A DNA stretch of 64,000 nucleotides from Agromyces lapidis. GTDB taxonomy: Bacteria; Actinomycetota; Actinomycetes; Actinomycetales; Microbacteriaceae. A program made the translations under genes and the position numbers. The notes beneath the pieces are model-generated. The model was not told the DNA's origin and did no database searches. It worked only from the letters and a program-made list of their open reading frames with translations. The stretch is taken from assembly GCF_009749405.1 (NCBI RefSeq), contig NZ_WBIQ01000002.1, positions 558,001 to 622,000 of the forward strand, written 5' to 3'. This document shows, piece after piece, positions 44,663-53,173 of the stretch (position 1 is the stretch's first letter; every line of letters begins with the position of its first letter).

Positions 44663-44668
44663 ACTCTA
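44663..44668 (-). promoter_or_regulatory. -10 element TAGAGT of the APC permease gene
   Basis: TAGAGT is 7 nt before the GTG. Confidence 0.6.
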
Positions 44669-44698
44669 CGCCAAGCAGGTGTCGCGCCGGTGCCGCCG

Positions 44699-44704
44699 TA
44701 GGAT
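44699..44704 (+). promoter_or_regulatory. -10 element TAGGAT of ybaK
   Basis: TAGGAT is 6 nt before the ATG at 44711. Confidence 0.65.
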
Positions 44705-44710
44705 CGGTGC

Positions 44711-45211
44711 ATGAGTTCGCCGATGCCCTCGTCCCCGCCGTCGCATCCCGCGGTCGAACGCGTCGTCGCGTCACTCTCGGCCCATGGCTTGGAGCCCGAG
44801 ATCGTGTGGTTCGACGACGCCGTGACGACGGCGCCGCTCGCAGCCGCCGCGCTCGGCGTCGAGGTCGGCCAGATCGCGAACTCGCTCGTCTTCACGCTCG
44901 ACGGCGAGCCGCTGCTCGTGCTCACCTCCGGTGCTCATCGTGTCGACACCGAGTGGCTCGGGGCCGAGCTGGGCGGAACGATCGGACGCGCCTCGAAGGA
45001 GCTCGTGAAGGACGCGACCGGTCAGGTCATCGGCGGAGTGGCGCCGCTCGGACACCCGGCACCCGTGCGCACGATCGTCGACACCGAGCTCGCCGGTCAC
45101 CCCGTCGTCTGGGCCGCCGCGGGCCACGCCAAGACCGTCTTCCCGACGACCTTCGACGAGCTCGTCCGCATCACCGGCGGCACCCCGCGCCCCGTCGAGC
45201 CCACCGGCTGA
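44711..45211 (+). CDS. ybaK: YbaK/EbsC-type aminoacyl-tRNA deacylase
   Basis: A 166-residue trans-editing domain protein hydrolysing mischarged tRNAs (in E. coli YbaK, Cys-tRNA-Pro). Family features: QIANSLVF, GRASKELVKDATGQVIGGVAPLGH with the conserved Lys and GGVxPxG loop, and FPTTFDELVRITG near the end. The length is typical. Its promoter is back-to-back with that of the amino-acid permease, which suggests but does not prove a link to amino-acid supply. Confidence 0.92.
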   Translation: MSSPMPSSPPSHPAVERVVASLSAHGLEPEIVWFDDAVTTAPLAAAALGVEVGQIANSLVFTLDGEPLLVLTSGAHRVDTEWLGAELGGTIGRASKELVKDATGQVIGGVAPLGHPAPVRTIVDTELAGHPVVWAAAGHAKTVFPTTFDELVRITGGTPRPVEPTG

Positions 45212-45243
45212 ACAGTTCGTCTGGGCCCGTGCGACTCGCCTCC

Positions 45244-45265
45244 GCGCCGTAGCGGTCGACGGCGC
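45244..45265 (+). terminator. Hairpin after ybaK
   Basis: GCGCCGT (45244-45250) pairs with ACGGCGC (45259-45265), 33 nt after the ybaK stop. Confidence 0.5.
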
Positions 45266-45303
45266 GCCCGATTCATCGGCGCTCTGGGTCGGTCGGTCGT
45301 CGG

Positions 45304-45536
45304 GACTACGTCACTGATATGCACCTGGTATCTGCTCGCCAGACCTTGGCCCCACCCCACTACGTCACTGATACGCGTGTGGCATCGCGGGGCGCGGACC
45401 TCAGCCCCCGATACCCCAGGCATATCAGTGACGTAGTCGGGGTTGGTGCGCGTCCGCTGATACCCGAGGCATATCAGTGACGTAGTCGGGGTTGGTGCGC
45501 GTCCGCTGATACCCGAGGCATATCAGTGACGTAGTC
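45304..45536. repeat. Cluster of inverted and tandem TATCAGTGACGTAGT repeats
   Basis: ACTACGTCACTGATA occurs forward at 45305 and 45359, and its reverse complement in CATATCAGTGACGTAGTC at 45421, 45471 (49-50 bases on) and 45519. The last three lie in a tandem unit of about 49 bp. The unit also includes GGGGTTGGTGCGCGTCCGCT. The 532-nt gap 45212-45743 contains this cluster and no gene I can support. It looks like a REP/MITE-like element, not a CRISPR. Confidence 0.8.
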
Positions 45537-45743
45537 CGGTACGGTCGGGGCGCCGAGGCGGAGGCGAGGCGACCTCGATGTGCACGGGCTTCGTCGTGAG
45601 CGCGAGCATCTTCCGAGTGCTCCTCCACAACGCGCCGCTCGATGCTCTCGACACATTCGAGCCGTTTCGGCGCGTTCCGGGGCCCGACCCACCGAGGCTG
45701 GGGAGCGGGATGGCGACGAGACGGCGTGAGGCGGGAGCAGCAG

Positions 45744-46346
45744 GTGACAGTCGGGGAAGACCAGGAGCCGGGCGTCGCGCAGGTGCTCGATGTGCCGCGG
45801 TTCGTCATGCGAGTCCGCCGGCTCGGCGATCTGAGCCAACGCGACCTGGCCCGCCTCGCCGGGATCAGTCAGCCGCAGATCGCTCGAATCGAAGGATCCC
45901 TCCGTGGGCTCGACGTCCGCACGCTCGAACGCATCCTCGGCCTTGCGGGACTTCGTCTTGCGGTCGTCGACGAAGACGGAGCCGAGGTCTTCCCGGTCTC
46001 CGACGACGTGATCCGTGACAATGCGGGTCGGCGAATGCCGGTCCACCTCGACGTTCGGGTGCCGACCGACCGGCCGCGCAGACTGCTCACCGACACCCGC
46101 TACGATCGCCCCGAACCGCAGGGTTGGTATCACCACCGGGCCGAACGCGACGCACGCCGCCGGCGGCTCGCGACGACGTCCCGCGTCGATCAGCCGACAC
46201 GTTCCGACGCCGAGTCAGCGCGACGTGAACGGCGACGATCGACGGCGAGTCGGAGACGCCTCGAACTCGACGACTGCGGGTGCCTCGACGAGTGCTGGGA
46301 GACGCGCGGCTGCGCGAGCGGGTGCTCGTGCCGGTGCGGCGGCTGA
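45744..46346 (+). CDS. XRE-type DNA-binding protein with Cys-rich C-terminal tail
   Basis: A 200-residue protein. An XRE helix-turn-helix lies at about 20-75 (LGDLSQRDLARLAGISQPQIARIE). A middle region of about 75-130 has no family I recognise, then a very basic stretch (about 130-173). The tail 174-200 has seven Cys in 21 residues (178, 180, 184, 190, 194, 196, 198), suited to binding zinc, copper or a cluster. GGGAG lies 6 nt before the GTG at 45744; a GTG at 45726 and upstream in-frame codons are alternatives. It converges on galK and follows the repeat cluster. Confidence 0.65.
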   Translation: MTVGEDQEPGVAQVLDVPRFVMRVRRLGDLSQRDLARLAGISQPQIARIEGSLRGLDVRTLERILGLAGLRLAVVDEDGAEVFPVSDDVIRDNAGRRMPVHLDVRVPTDRPRRLLTDTRYDRPEPQGWYHHRAERDARRRRLATTSRVDQPTRSDAESARRERRRSTASRRRLELDDCGCLDECWETRGCASGCSCRCGG

Positions 46347-46359
46347 GATCCGGTGCGGC

Positions 46360-47541
46360 TCAGACGTCGCGGCGGGTGCCCTGCGAGGCGCGCACGGTGA
46401 AGATCGAGGGTTCGCGGTAGCCGCGCTCCGCGAAGGCCGCGGCGACCTCGCGCGTCACGATCGGCACGAGCGCGTCGATCATGAGCGCGATCGCCGAACC
46501 GCCGAATCCGCCGCCCGTCATGCGGGCGCCGATCGCACCGTTCGCCTGCGCGGTGGCGACGGCGAGGTCGAGCTCGGGCACGGAGATCTCGAAGTCGTCG
46601 CGCATCGAGACGTGCGACGCATCCAGGAAGGGGCCGATCGCGCCCGGACCCTGCTCGTGCAGGGTGCGCACGGTGTCGAGCACCCGCTGGTTCTCGGTCA
46701 CGACGTGCCGCACGCGACGGAAGGTCTCGTCGTCGAGCAGCTCGGCTGCTCGGGCCAGATCGCCCTCGTGCAGCTCGCGCAGCGACTCCACGCCGAGGGC
46801 TGCGGCACCCGCCTCGCACGACGTGCGGCGCGCCGCGTACCCGCCGGTGGCGTGCGCGTGCGAGACCCGGGTGTCGATGACGAGGAGGCTGAGGCCCGCA
46901 GCGGCGAAGCCGAGCGGGATCACCTCGGCGTCGAGGCTGCGGCAGTCGAGGAACACCCCCGCGTCGGCCTCGCCGAGCAGCGACGCCGACTGGTCCATGA
47001 TGCCGGTCGGCGCGCCGACCACCCGGTTCTCGGCGAGCTGGCCGACCTTCGCGAGCGTGGGGCGGTCGAGGCCGAGGCCCCAGTGCTCGTCGAGCGCGAG
47101 CGCGACCGCGCACTCGATCGCCGCCGACGACGACAGGCCGGCGCCGACGGGCACGTCCGACGCGAGGTACAGGTCGACCCCGCGCACGGACGAGAGGTCG
47201 GCGCCGTACTCGCCGAGCGCCCACGCAACACCGAGGGGGTACGCCGACCACCCGTCGACCGACTCGGGCGTGAGCAGGTCGAGGTCGATCTCGACCACGT
47301 CGGGCGCGAAGCTCGTCGCGACGCGGAGCATCCGGTCGTCGCGGTCGCCGAGCGCGACCGCCGTGCGCTGCTCGATCGCGAAGGGGAACACGAAACCATC
47401 GTTGTAGTCCGTGTGCTCGCCGATGAGGTTCACCCGGCCGGGCGACGACCAGACGCCTGCGGGGCGGCGCCCGAACCACTCGGCGAAGCCGTGCTGCGCC
47501 TGCGCCACCGGGTCGATCGATCCCGTCGTCGTCTCGCTCAT
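46360..47541 (-). CDS. galK: Galactokinase
   Basis: A 393-residue GHMP kinase making galactose-1-phosphate. It has the galactokinase signature GRVNLIGEHTDYNDGFV, the ATP motif PVGAGLSSSAA and GARMTGGGFGG near the end. The ATG overlaps the galT stop by 4 nt. Second gene of the leftward Leloir operon; galE is not in this window. Confidence 0.96.
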   Translation of the reverse strand: MSETTTGSIDPVAQAQHGFAEWFGRRPAGVWSSPGRVNLIGEHTDYNDGFVFPFAIEQRTAVALGDRDDRMLRVATSFAPDVVEIDLDLLTPESVDGWSAYPLGVAWALGEYGADLSSVRGVDLYLASDVPVGAGLSSSAAIECAVALALDEHWGLGLDRPTLAKVGQLAENRVVGAPTGIMDQSASLLGEADAGVFLDCRSLDAEVIPLGFAAAGLSLLVIDTRVSHAHATGGYAARRTSCEAGAAALGVESLRELHEGDLARAAELLDDETFRRVRHVVTENQRVLDTVRTLHEQGPGAIGPFLDASHVSMRDDFEISVPELDLAVATAQANGAIGARMTGGGFGGSAIALMIDALVPIVTREVAAAFAERGYREPSIFTVRASQGTRRDV

Positions 47542-48704
47542 TCCGATACCTTCCCGATCGCGGCGCGCAGCGCCTCGGCCTGCGTCTCGGGGGGAACATC
47601 CCCGATCCATGCTCCCATCGCGGCTTCGGAGCCTGCGAGGTACTTCAACTTGTCGGCGCCGCGCCGCGGGCTCGTGAGCTGCAGCATGAGCCGCACCTCG
47701 TCGCGCCGCGTGTGCACCGGGGCCTGGTGCCAGGCGGCGATGTACGGCGTCGGGGTGTCGTAGAGGGCGTCGACGCCGCGCAGCAGCCGACGGTAGAGCA
47801 CCGCGAGCTCGTCGCGCTCCGCGAGCGTCGTCGCGGCGAGGTCGGGCACGTGCCGGTGGGGGAGCAGGTGCACCTCGATCGGCCAGCGTGCGGCGAACGG
47901 CACGAACGCGCTCCAGTGCTCGCCCTCGATCAGGAGTCGGGGGCCGCCGCGCTCGCGTTCGAGCAGGTCGGCGAAGAGCGCGGGACCGTACGAGTCGATC
48001 GCGGCGAGCAGCCGTTCGGTGCGCGGCGTCACATACGGGTACGAGTAGATCTGCCCGTGCGGGTGCCCCAGGGTGACGCCGATCTCGCGCCCGCGGTTCT
48101 CGAAGGGGAACACCTGCTGCACGCCCGGCAGCGCCGAGAGGGCGGCGGTGCGCTGGGCCCACGCCTCGATCACGGTGCGCGCGCGCGTCACGGTCTGGGT
48201 GCCGAAGGAACCCTCGTGCTCGGGGCTGAAGCAGACGACCTCGCAGCGGCCGAGCGACGGCTCGCGGCGCTCGAGGCCGACCCGGCGCAGCCCGTCGAGT
48301 GCGCCGAGCGGGTCGAAGGTCTCAGCCGAGGCGTGCTCGGGTCCGAACGAGGGAGAGCGGTTCTCGAAGACGGCGACGTCGTAGCGGCTCGGGATCTCGG
48401 AGGGGTTGCCGGGGGACTGCGGCGAGAGCGGGTCGAGCTCGGCGGGCGGCAGCACGACACGGTGCTGGCGTGCGGCGGCGATCGAGATCCACTCGCCGGT
48501 CAAGGGGTCCTGGCGCATCTCCGCCGTCGCGGGTCGCGGTGCGAGTTCGCGCTCGTCGATCGCGCGTTCAGCCGGCAGCCGCGTGTCGGCGTCGTCGAAG
48601 TAGATGAGCTCGCGGCCGTCGGCGAGCATCGTCGGGCGCACGGCGATGCGCGGGTCGATCACGGTCGCGGATGCCTCGCCGCCGAAGTCGCTCGTCAGAT
48701 TCAC
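47538..48704 (-). CDS. galT: Galactose-1-phosphate uridylyltransferase
   Basis: A 388-residue enzyme swapping UMP between UDP-glucose and galactose-1-phosphate. The active site HPHGQ is present, with RYDVAVFENRSPSF and a C-terminal HxH-type segment. The GTG at 48704 is 7 nt after TAACGT and has no ribosome-binding site, so it is a leaderless start; the longer open frame upstream would run into the operator repeats at 48724-48759. It is first in the galT-galK operon, divergent from the DeoR-galM operon. Confidence 0.95.
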   Translation of the reverse strand: MNLTSDFGGEASATVIDPRIAVRPTMLADGRELIYFDDADTRLPAERAIDERELAPRPATAEMRQDPLTGEWISIAAARQHRVVLPPAELDPLSPQSPGNPSEIPSRYDVAVFENRSPSFGPEHASAETFDPLGALDGLRRVGLERREPSLGRCEVVCFSPEHEGSFGTQTVTRARTVIEAWAQRTAALSALPGVQQVFPFENRGREIGVTLGHPHGQIYSYPYVTPRTERLLAAIDSYGPALFADLLERERGGPRLLIEGEHWSAFVPFAARWPIEVHLLPHRHVPDLAATTLAERDELAVLYRRLLRGVDALYDTPTPYIAAWHQAPVHTRRDEVRLMLQLTSPRRGADKLKYLAGSEAAMGAWIGDVPPETQAEALRAAIGKVSE

Positions 48705-48711
48705 GCGGCAC

Positions 48712-48717
48712 ACGTTA
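48712..48717 (-). promoter_or_regulatory. -10 element TAACGT of galT
   Basis: TAACGT is 7 nt before the GTG start. The operator repeats lie directly upstream, where the -35 would be. Confidence 0.65.
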
Positions 48718-48723
48718 CGCGAC

Positions 48724-48759
48724 TTTCGTTCTGCAAACAAACCATTTTCGTATTGCAAA
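48724..48759. promoter_or_regulatory. Two direct repeats, likely DeoR (galactose) operator
   Basis: TTTCGTTCTGCAAA (48724-48737) and TTTCGTATTGCAAA (48746-48759) are 22 bp apart start to start, two helical turns, between galT and the divergent DeoR gene. This fits cooperative repression of both transcripts. Confidence 0.75.
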
Positions 48760-48787
48760 GTCGGGCCTCGGCCCGGATGATCGAACC

Positions 48788-49630
48788 ATGGACGACGACC
48801 CGCAGCTCGACGCGCCCCGCCGACGCGAGCTCGCGCTCGCCCTCGTGGCCGAGCGCGGGTTCGTGCGCGTCGCCGAGCTCAGTCGCGCCTTCGGCGTGAC
48901 GACGGTGACCGCCCGTGCCGACCTCGACGCCCTCGAGCGCCAGGGCGGCATCCGCCGGGTGCACGGTGGGGCCGTGCCCGTCGGCACCTCAGTCGGCGAT
49001 GTCCGCCCCGAGCGCGAGCCGAGCTTCGAGGAGGCGCTCGAGGCATCCGTCGAGCCGAAGCGGCGCATCGGCGAACACGTGGCCGGACTCGTGCGCAGCG
49101 GCCAGAGCCTCATCCTCGACGTCGGCACGACCACGCTGCAGGTGGCGCGTGCGCTGCGACGGCGCACCGACCTCGACGACCTCGTGGTCTTCACCAACGG
49201 GCTCTCGATCGCGCTCGAACTCGAGGCCGAGATCCCCCGCTTCCAGGTCGTCGTGACCGGCGGCACCCTGCGCCCGCGCCAGCACTCGCTCGTCGATCCG
49301 CTCGCCGGCACCCTGCTGCACGGCGTGCACGTCGACCTCGCCGTCATCGGCTGCAACGGGGTCGACCCCGTGCACGGCGTCACGAACGCGAACCTCCCCG
49401 AAGCCGGGGTGAAAGCGCTCATGCTGCAGCGGGCGGCTCGAGCCGTCGTCGTCGCCGACGGCTCGAAGCTCGGCGAGGTGCACCTCGGTCGCGTCGGCCC
49501 GGTCGACGCGTTCGACGCCCTCGTCACCGACGCCTCGGCACCCTCGGCGCTCGTCGCCGAGCTGGAGGACGCAGGACTCGCGGTGGTCACCGCTCACGGG
49601 TCTGACCCAGCCCATAGAGTTGAGTCATGA
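48788..49630 (+). CDS. DeoR-family regulator of galactose genes
   Basis: A 280-residue DeoR protein: an N-terminal helix-turn-helix (about 12-66; VAELSRAFGVTTVTARADLDAL) and a sugar-phosphate domain with ILDVGTTTLQVA and VADGSKLGEVHL. Its position between galT-galK and galM makes it the likely galactose repressor, sensing a galactose pathway phosphate. The ATG at 48788 is the first after the operator; longer open codons run through it. The stop overlaps galM by ATGA. Confidence 0.92.
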   Translation: MDDDPQLDAPRRRELALALVAERGFVRVAELSRAFGVTTVTARADLDALERQGGIRRVHGGAVPVGTSVGDVRPEREPSFEEALEASVEPKRRIGEHVAGLVRSGQSLILDVGTTTLQVARALRRRTDLDDLVVFTNGLSIALELEAEIPRFQVVVTGGTLRPRQHSLVDPLAGTLLHGVHVDLAVIGCNGVDPVHGVTNANLPEAGVKALMLQRAARAVVVADGSKLGEVHLGRVGPVDAFDALVTDASAPSALVAELEDAGLAVVTAHGSDPAHRVES

Positions 49631-50559
49631 CCCAACCCACGGGCGAGCAGTTCGAGCTCGAGACGACGACGTCGAGCGGCCAGATCCGGGCCACCGTCAC
49701 CGCGGTCGCCGCAGGGCTCCGCACGCTCAGCATCAACGGCATCGACCTCGTGCCGCCGTACGGCGAGGACCAGCCGCCGCCCATGGCCGCCGGCATCGTG
49801 CTCGTGCCGTGGCCGAACCGCATCCGCGACGGCCGTTGGAGCCACGACGGCGTCGACCACCAGCTCGCGATCACCGAGCCCGCACGCTCCAACGCCATCC
49901 ACGGGCTGCTCCGCCACACCGAGTACCAGCCGATCGCGCGCGACCGCGACTCGGTCACGCTCGCCGCGCGCATCTACCCGCAGCTCGGCTACCCCTTCCT
50001 CCTCGGCACCGCCGTGCACTACGAACTCGTCGCCGACGGGCTCCGCGTCACCCACTTCGTCGAGAACCTCGGCGGCGAGGCCGCGCCGGTCGCCATCGGC
50101 ACCCACCCGTACCTCAAGATCGGCGGCGTGCCGACCTCCGAGCTGACGCTGCGCCTCGACGCCGCGAGCCACATCGAGGTCGACGAGCGGCTGCTCCCGA
50201 CGGGCGAGGTGCCGGTCGAAGGCACCGAGTGGGACTTCCGCGAGGGGCGCCGCATCGGCGATCTGCGTCTGGACGACGCGTTCGGCGAACTCGCGAGCGA
50301 CGACGGGCAGGTGCTGCACTCGCTCACCGCGCCCGACGGGCGCAGCGTCTCGGTGTGGGCCGACGACGAGTTCGGCTACGTGCAGGTGTACACCTCGCAC
50401 GACTTCCCCGGCGAAGACGGCGAGATCGCGGTCGCGATCGAACCGATGACGGCGCCGGCCGAGGCGTTCAACTCGGGCCGCGGCCTGCGCTGGCTCGGCC
50501 CGGGCGAGGAGTGGCAGCTCAGCTGGGGCATCCGTTTCGAGGGGTTCAGCGCCGACTGA
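49627..50559 (+). CDS. galM: Aldose 1-epimerase
   Basis: A 310-residue mutarotase-fold enzyme interconverting alpha and beta galactose for GalK. It has VPWPNRIRDGRW, HGLLRHTEYQ with a conserved His, GTHPYLKIG with the catalytic His, and a conserved Glu in IAVAIEPM. It starts within the stop of the DeoR gene. The gene ends 11 nt from the convergent protease gene. Confidence 0.93.
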   Translation: MTQPTGEQFELETTTSSGQIRATVTAVAAGLRTLSINGIDLVPPYGEDQPPPMAAGIVLVPWPNRIRDGRWSHDGVDHQLAITEPARSNAIHGLLRHTEYQPIARDRDSVTLAARIYPQLGYPFLLGTAVHYELVADGLRVTHFVENLGGEAAPVAIGTHPYLKIGGVPTSELTLRLDAASHIEVDERLLPTGEVPVEGTEWDFREGRRIGDLRLDDAFGELASDDGQVLHSLTAPDGRSVSVWADDEFGYVQVYTSHDFPGEDGEIAVAIEPMTAPAEAFNSGRGLRWLGPGEEWQLSWGIRFEGFSAD

Positions 50560-50570
50560 CGGTCACCGGC

Positions 50571-51746
50571 TCAGGCCGCGCACGATCCCGAGTCGACCGG
50601 CTCCGCGAGCGCCGGAGCCTGCTCGGCGAGCGGCAGGAGCGTCGAGATCGGGATGGCGAAGCCGACCGTCGCGACCGACTCCGACCGCGCGAAGACGACC
50701 CCGGCGACCTCGCCGTCCGCCGTGAGCACGGGCCCGCCCGAGTTGCCGTGGTCGACCTCGGCCGAGAGCGTCATCACCTCGCGGGTCGAGGTGCGGCCGC
50801 CCTCCTGCAGCGTGAGGGGGCCGCTCGCGGCCACCCGGCCCGGGCGGAGCTCGAGCGGACCGCCGAAGGGGTAGCCGGCCACCGCGACCTCGTCGCCGAG
50901 GGCGGGTTCGTCGAGCGCGAGCGGAGCCGCGGCGAGGCCCTCGACCGCGATCACGGCCAGGTCGTGCTCGGCGTCGAACGCGACGACGCGTCCCGAGGCG
51001 GCGGGCAGGCCGGGGGCCTCGACGATGGGCTCGTCGACGCCGGCGACGACGTGCGCGTTCGTGACGATCCGGTCGTCGGCGACGACGAATCCGCTGCCCG
51101 AGAGGTTCGCGCCGCACTCGAACGCGGTGCCCGTGATGCGCACCACCGACCGCGACGCCTCGGCGAGGGCCGGGCCGTCGATCGTGCCCGTGGGAGGCGG
51201 TTCGGTCGGCAGGGGCGTGTCGAGCACTTCGACGAGCCAGGGGAGGGCTCCGCCGAGCGCGGCGGTGCGGAGTTCGGCCATCACCGACTTCGCGGGTGCC
51301 GGGGTCACCTGGTCGAGCGCCCGCAGCACGGTCGAGCCGGCGACGGCCGGCGAGAGCACGGGCACCCCGAGCGCCGAGACGCCCGAGGCGACGAGCGCGA
51401 CCACGAACGCGGTGACGAGGAGGTTGCCGATCGCCCCGAGCACCCGGTCGAGCACACCGAGCTTCACCGCTCGCGCGCCGTTGCGGAGCGCCCGGCCGAC
51501 GATCGCGCCGAGCCAGGCCCCCGCCGAGAGCAGCACGAGCGCCGTGACGAGCGCCACCGGCGCCCGCCACTCGGGGGCGGGCACGAGCCCGGCCGCCCAG
51601 GGCATGACGAAGTAGGCGGCGATGCCGCCCGCGATGAGCCCGACCAGCCCCGCGGCGGTGCGCAGGAGGCCGGCGCGCGCGCCGTGCACGACCGCCCCGA
51701 TGAAGACGAGCACGAGCAGGAGGTCGAGCAGCAGGCTCCAGAGCAT
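50571..51746 (-). CDS. MarP-type membrane serine protease (CvpA plus trypsin-like domain)
   Basis: A 391-residue protein. Four N-terminal helices (about 2-125) are CvpA/colicin-V-like, followed by a periplasmic trypsin-like domain with His232 (TNAHVV), Asp262 (EHDLAVIAV) and Ser336 (GNSGGPV). Cys211 and Cys389 could form the redox-sensitive disulfide known in M. tuberculosis MarP (Rv3671c), a protease for acid and oxidative stress resistance. The ATG at 51746 has GGAGGCGAG just upstream. Role here is inferred by family. Confidence 0.92.
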   Translation of the reverse strand: MLWSLLLDLLLVLVFIGAVVHGARAGLLRTAAGLVGLIAGGIAAYFVMPWAAGLVPAPEWRAPVALVTALVLLSAGAWLGAIVGRALRNGARAVKLGVLDRVLGAIGNLLVTAFVVALVASGVSALGVPVLSPAVAGSTVLRALDQVTPAPAKSVMAELRTAALGGALPWLVEVLDTPLPTEPPPTGTIDGPALAEASRSVVRITGTAFECGANLSGSGFVVADDRIVTNAHVVAGVDEPIVEAPGLPAASGRVVAFDAEHDLAVIAVEGLAAAPLALDEPALGDEVAVAGYPFGGPLELRPGRVAASGPLTLQEGGRTSTREVMTLSAEVDHGNSGGPVLTADGEVAGVVFARSESVATVGFAIPISTLLPLAEQAPALAEPVDSGSCAA

Positions 51747-51811
51747 CTCGCCTCCACAGGGTTCGTCGGGTCTGATCCAGACTGGGTCATCCACCTCGGA
51801 GACTGCTGCGA

Positions 51812-51840
51812 GCCGCCCGCTCGCCGAGCGAGCGGGCGGC
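51812..51840. terminator. Strong hairpin in the divergent region before MarP and LLM genes
   Basis: A perfect 12-bp GC stem (51812-51823 with 51829-51840) and 5-nt loop. It is upstream of both flanking genes, so it does not end either. It may close a small transcript or lie in the LLM leader. The gap 51747-52010 otherwise shows only TAGGGT (51954-51959) as a possible -10 for the LLM gene. Confidence 0.5.
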
Positions 51841-52010
51841 GTGCGAACGCCCTGACTGGGAGCATTGTGGCCCACCCACTCGATGAACGCGGAGCGCCCG
51901 CGGGCGATGGTGGAACGCGCACAAGCGGTGCTCGGCCGCCGCACCCGTCGCGTAGGGTCTGAGGTGCCCGCGCGCACTCGCCGGGCAGCCCCGACGAAGA
52001 GGAGTCACGG

Positions 52011-53060
52011 ATGCGCGTCGGCATGTTCCTGAACTACGCGGGCGGCTTCCGCGAGGCCGCGGACGAGGTCGCCGAACTCGAGGCTGCCGGCGTCGACCTC
52101 GTCGCGGTGCCCGAGGCGTACTCCTTCGACGCAGTCAGCCAGCTCGGATTCCTCGCGGCCCGCACCGAGCGGATGACGCTCATGAGCGGCATCCTGCAGC
52201 TCTACACGCGCACCCCCACGCTCACCGCGATGACGGCCGCCGGACTCGACTACGTCTCGGGCGGGCGGTTCGAACTCGGCATCGGCGCCTCGGGCCCGCA
52301 GGTCATCGAGGGCTTCCACGGCGTGCGCTACGACGCCCCGCTCGGCCGGGCCCGCGAGATCATCGACATCTGCCGCACGACCTGGCGGCGCGAGCCCGTC
52401 GTCCACGAGGGCCGCAACTACACCATCCCGCTGCCCGCCGATCAGGGCACCGGGCTCGGCAAGCCGCTGAAGCTCATCAACCACCCGGTGCGCGAGCGCA
52501 TCCCGATCACCGTGGCCTCGCTCGGGCAGAAGTCGGTCGAGCAGACCGCCGAGATCGCCGACGGCTGGCTGCCGATGTTCTACCACCCCGAGCGGGCCGC
52601 CGTCGTCTGGGGTGCCGCGCTCGCCGCGGGCACTGCGAAGCGGGCACCCGAACTCGCCCCGCTCGACGTCTTCGCGAGCCCGGCGCTCGCGATCACCGAG
52701 CGGCCCGAGCTCATCGCCGCCGCGATCGCCGCGGTGAAGCCCCAGCTGGGCCTCTACATCGGCGGCATGGGCGCGCGCGGCAAGAACTTCTACAACGACC
52801 TCATCGCGAGCTACGGCTTCGAGGCCGAGGCGGCGAACATCCAGGACCTCTACCTCGACGGGCGCAAGGCCGAGGCGATCGCGGCGGTGCCCGACGAGCT
52901 CGTGCGAGCCGTCTCGCTGATCGGACCGGCCGGGCACGTCGCCGAGCGCGTCGCCGCCTTCGCCGAGTCGGGTGTGACGACCCTCGCGGTCACGCCGCTC
53001 GGGCGCGACTCGGCCGAGCGGGTGGCGCTCATGGCCGGGCTCCGCGCGATCGCCGGCTGA
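52011..53060 (+). CDS. LLM-class F420-dependent oxidoreductase
   Basis: A 349-residue luciferase-like flavin/deazaflavin oxidoreductase of the TIM-barrel type (VGMFLNYAGGFREAADEVAELEAAGVD, GRFELGIGASGPQVIEGFHG, PITVASLGQKSVEQTAEIADGWLP). In actinobacteria this subgroup (LLM class F420-dependent) usually uses F420. The substrate is unknown. AGGAG lies 8 nt before the ATG. It is a single-gene transcript. Confidence 0.88.
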   Translation: MRVGMFLNYAGGFREAADEVAELEAAGVDLVAVPEAYSFDAVSQLGFLAARTERMTLMSGILQLYTRTPTLTAMTAAGLDYVSGGRFELGIGASGPQVIEGFHGVRYDAPLGRAREIIDICRTTWRREPVVHEGRNYTIPLPADQGTGLGKPLKLINHPVRERIPITVASLGQKSVEQTAEIADGWLPMFYHPERAAVVWGAALAAGTAKRAPELAPLDVFASPALAITERPELIAAAIAAVKPQLGLYIGGMGARGKNFYNDLIASYGFEAEAANIQDLYLDGRKAEAIAAVPDELVRAVSLIGPAGHVAERVAAFAESGVTTLAVTPLGRDSAERVALMAGLRAIAG

Positions 53061-53105
53061 GCGCCCGATCCGAGCGCCCGCCCAATCTGAGCGCCCGCCC
53101 GATCC
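53058..53105. repeat. Three tandem GAGCGCCCG units after the LLM gene
   Basis: The unit GAGCGCCCG(CC)nATC repeats three times with a period of about 13-17 bp across the LLM stop and beyond. Confidence 0.55.
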
Positions 53106-53173
53106 GCGGCGGCGGATACCCCCGTCACGAGGAGCCCCGAATTGGGGCCCGCGGGCTCTGGTGCCGAGGGGAA

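Noticed and set aside
45421..45536. Possible short CRISPR array in the 49-bp tandem repeats
   Set aside because: The sequence between the repeated words is itself identical, so there are no unique spacers, and no cas genes are near.
45425..46136. Minus-strand frames across the repeat cluster (127 and 220 codons)
   Set aside because: They run through tandem repeats and oppose the better-supported XRE gene. No domain and no good start signal.
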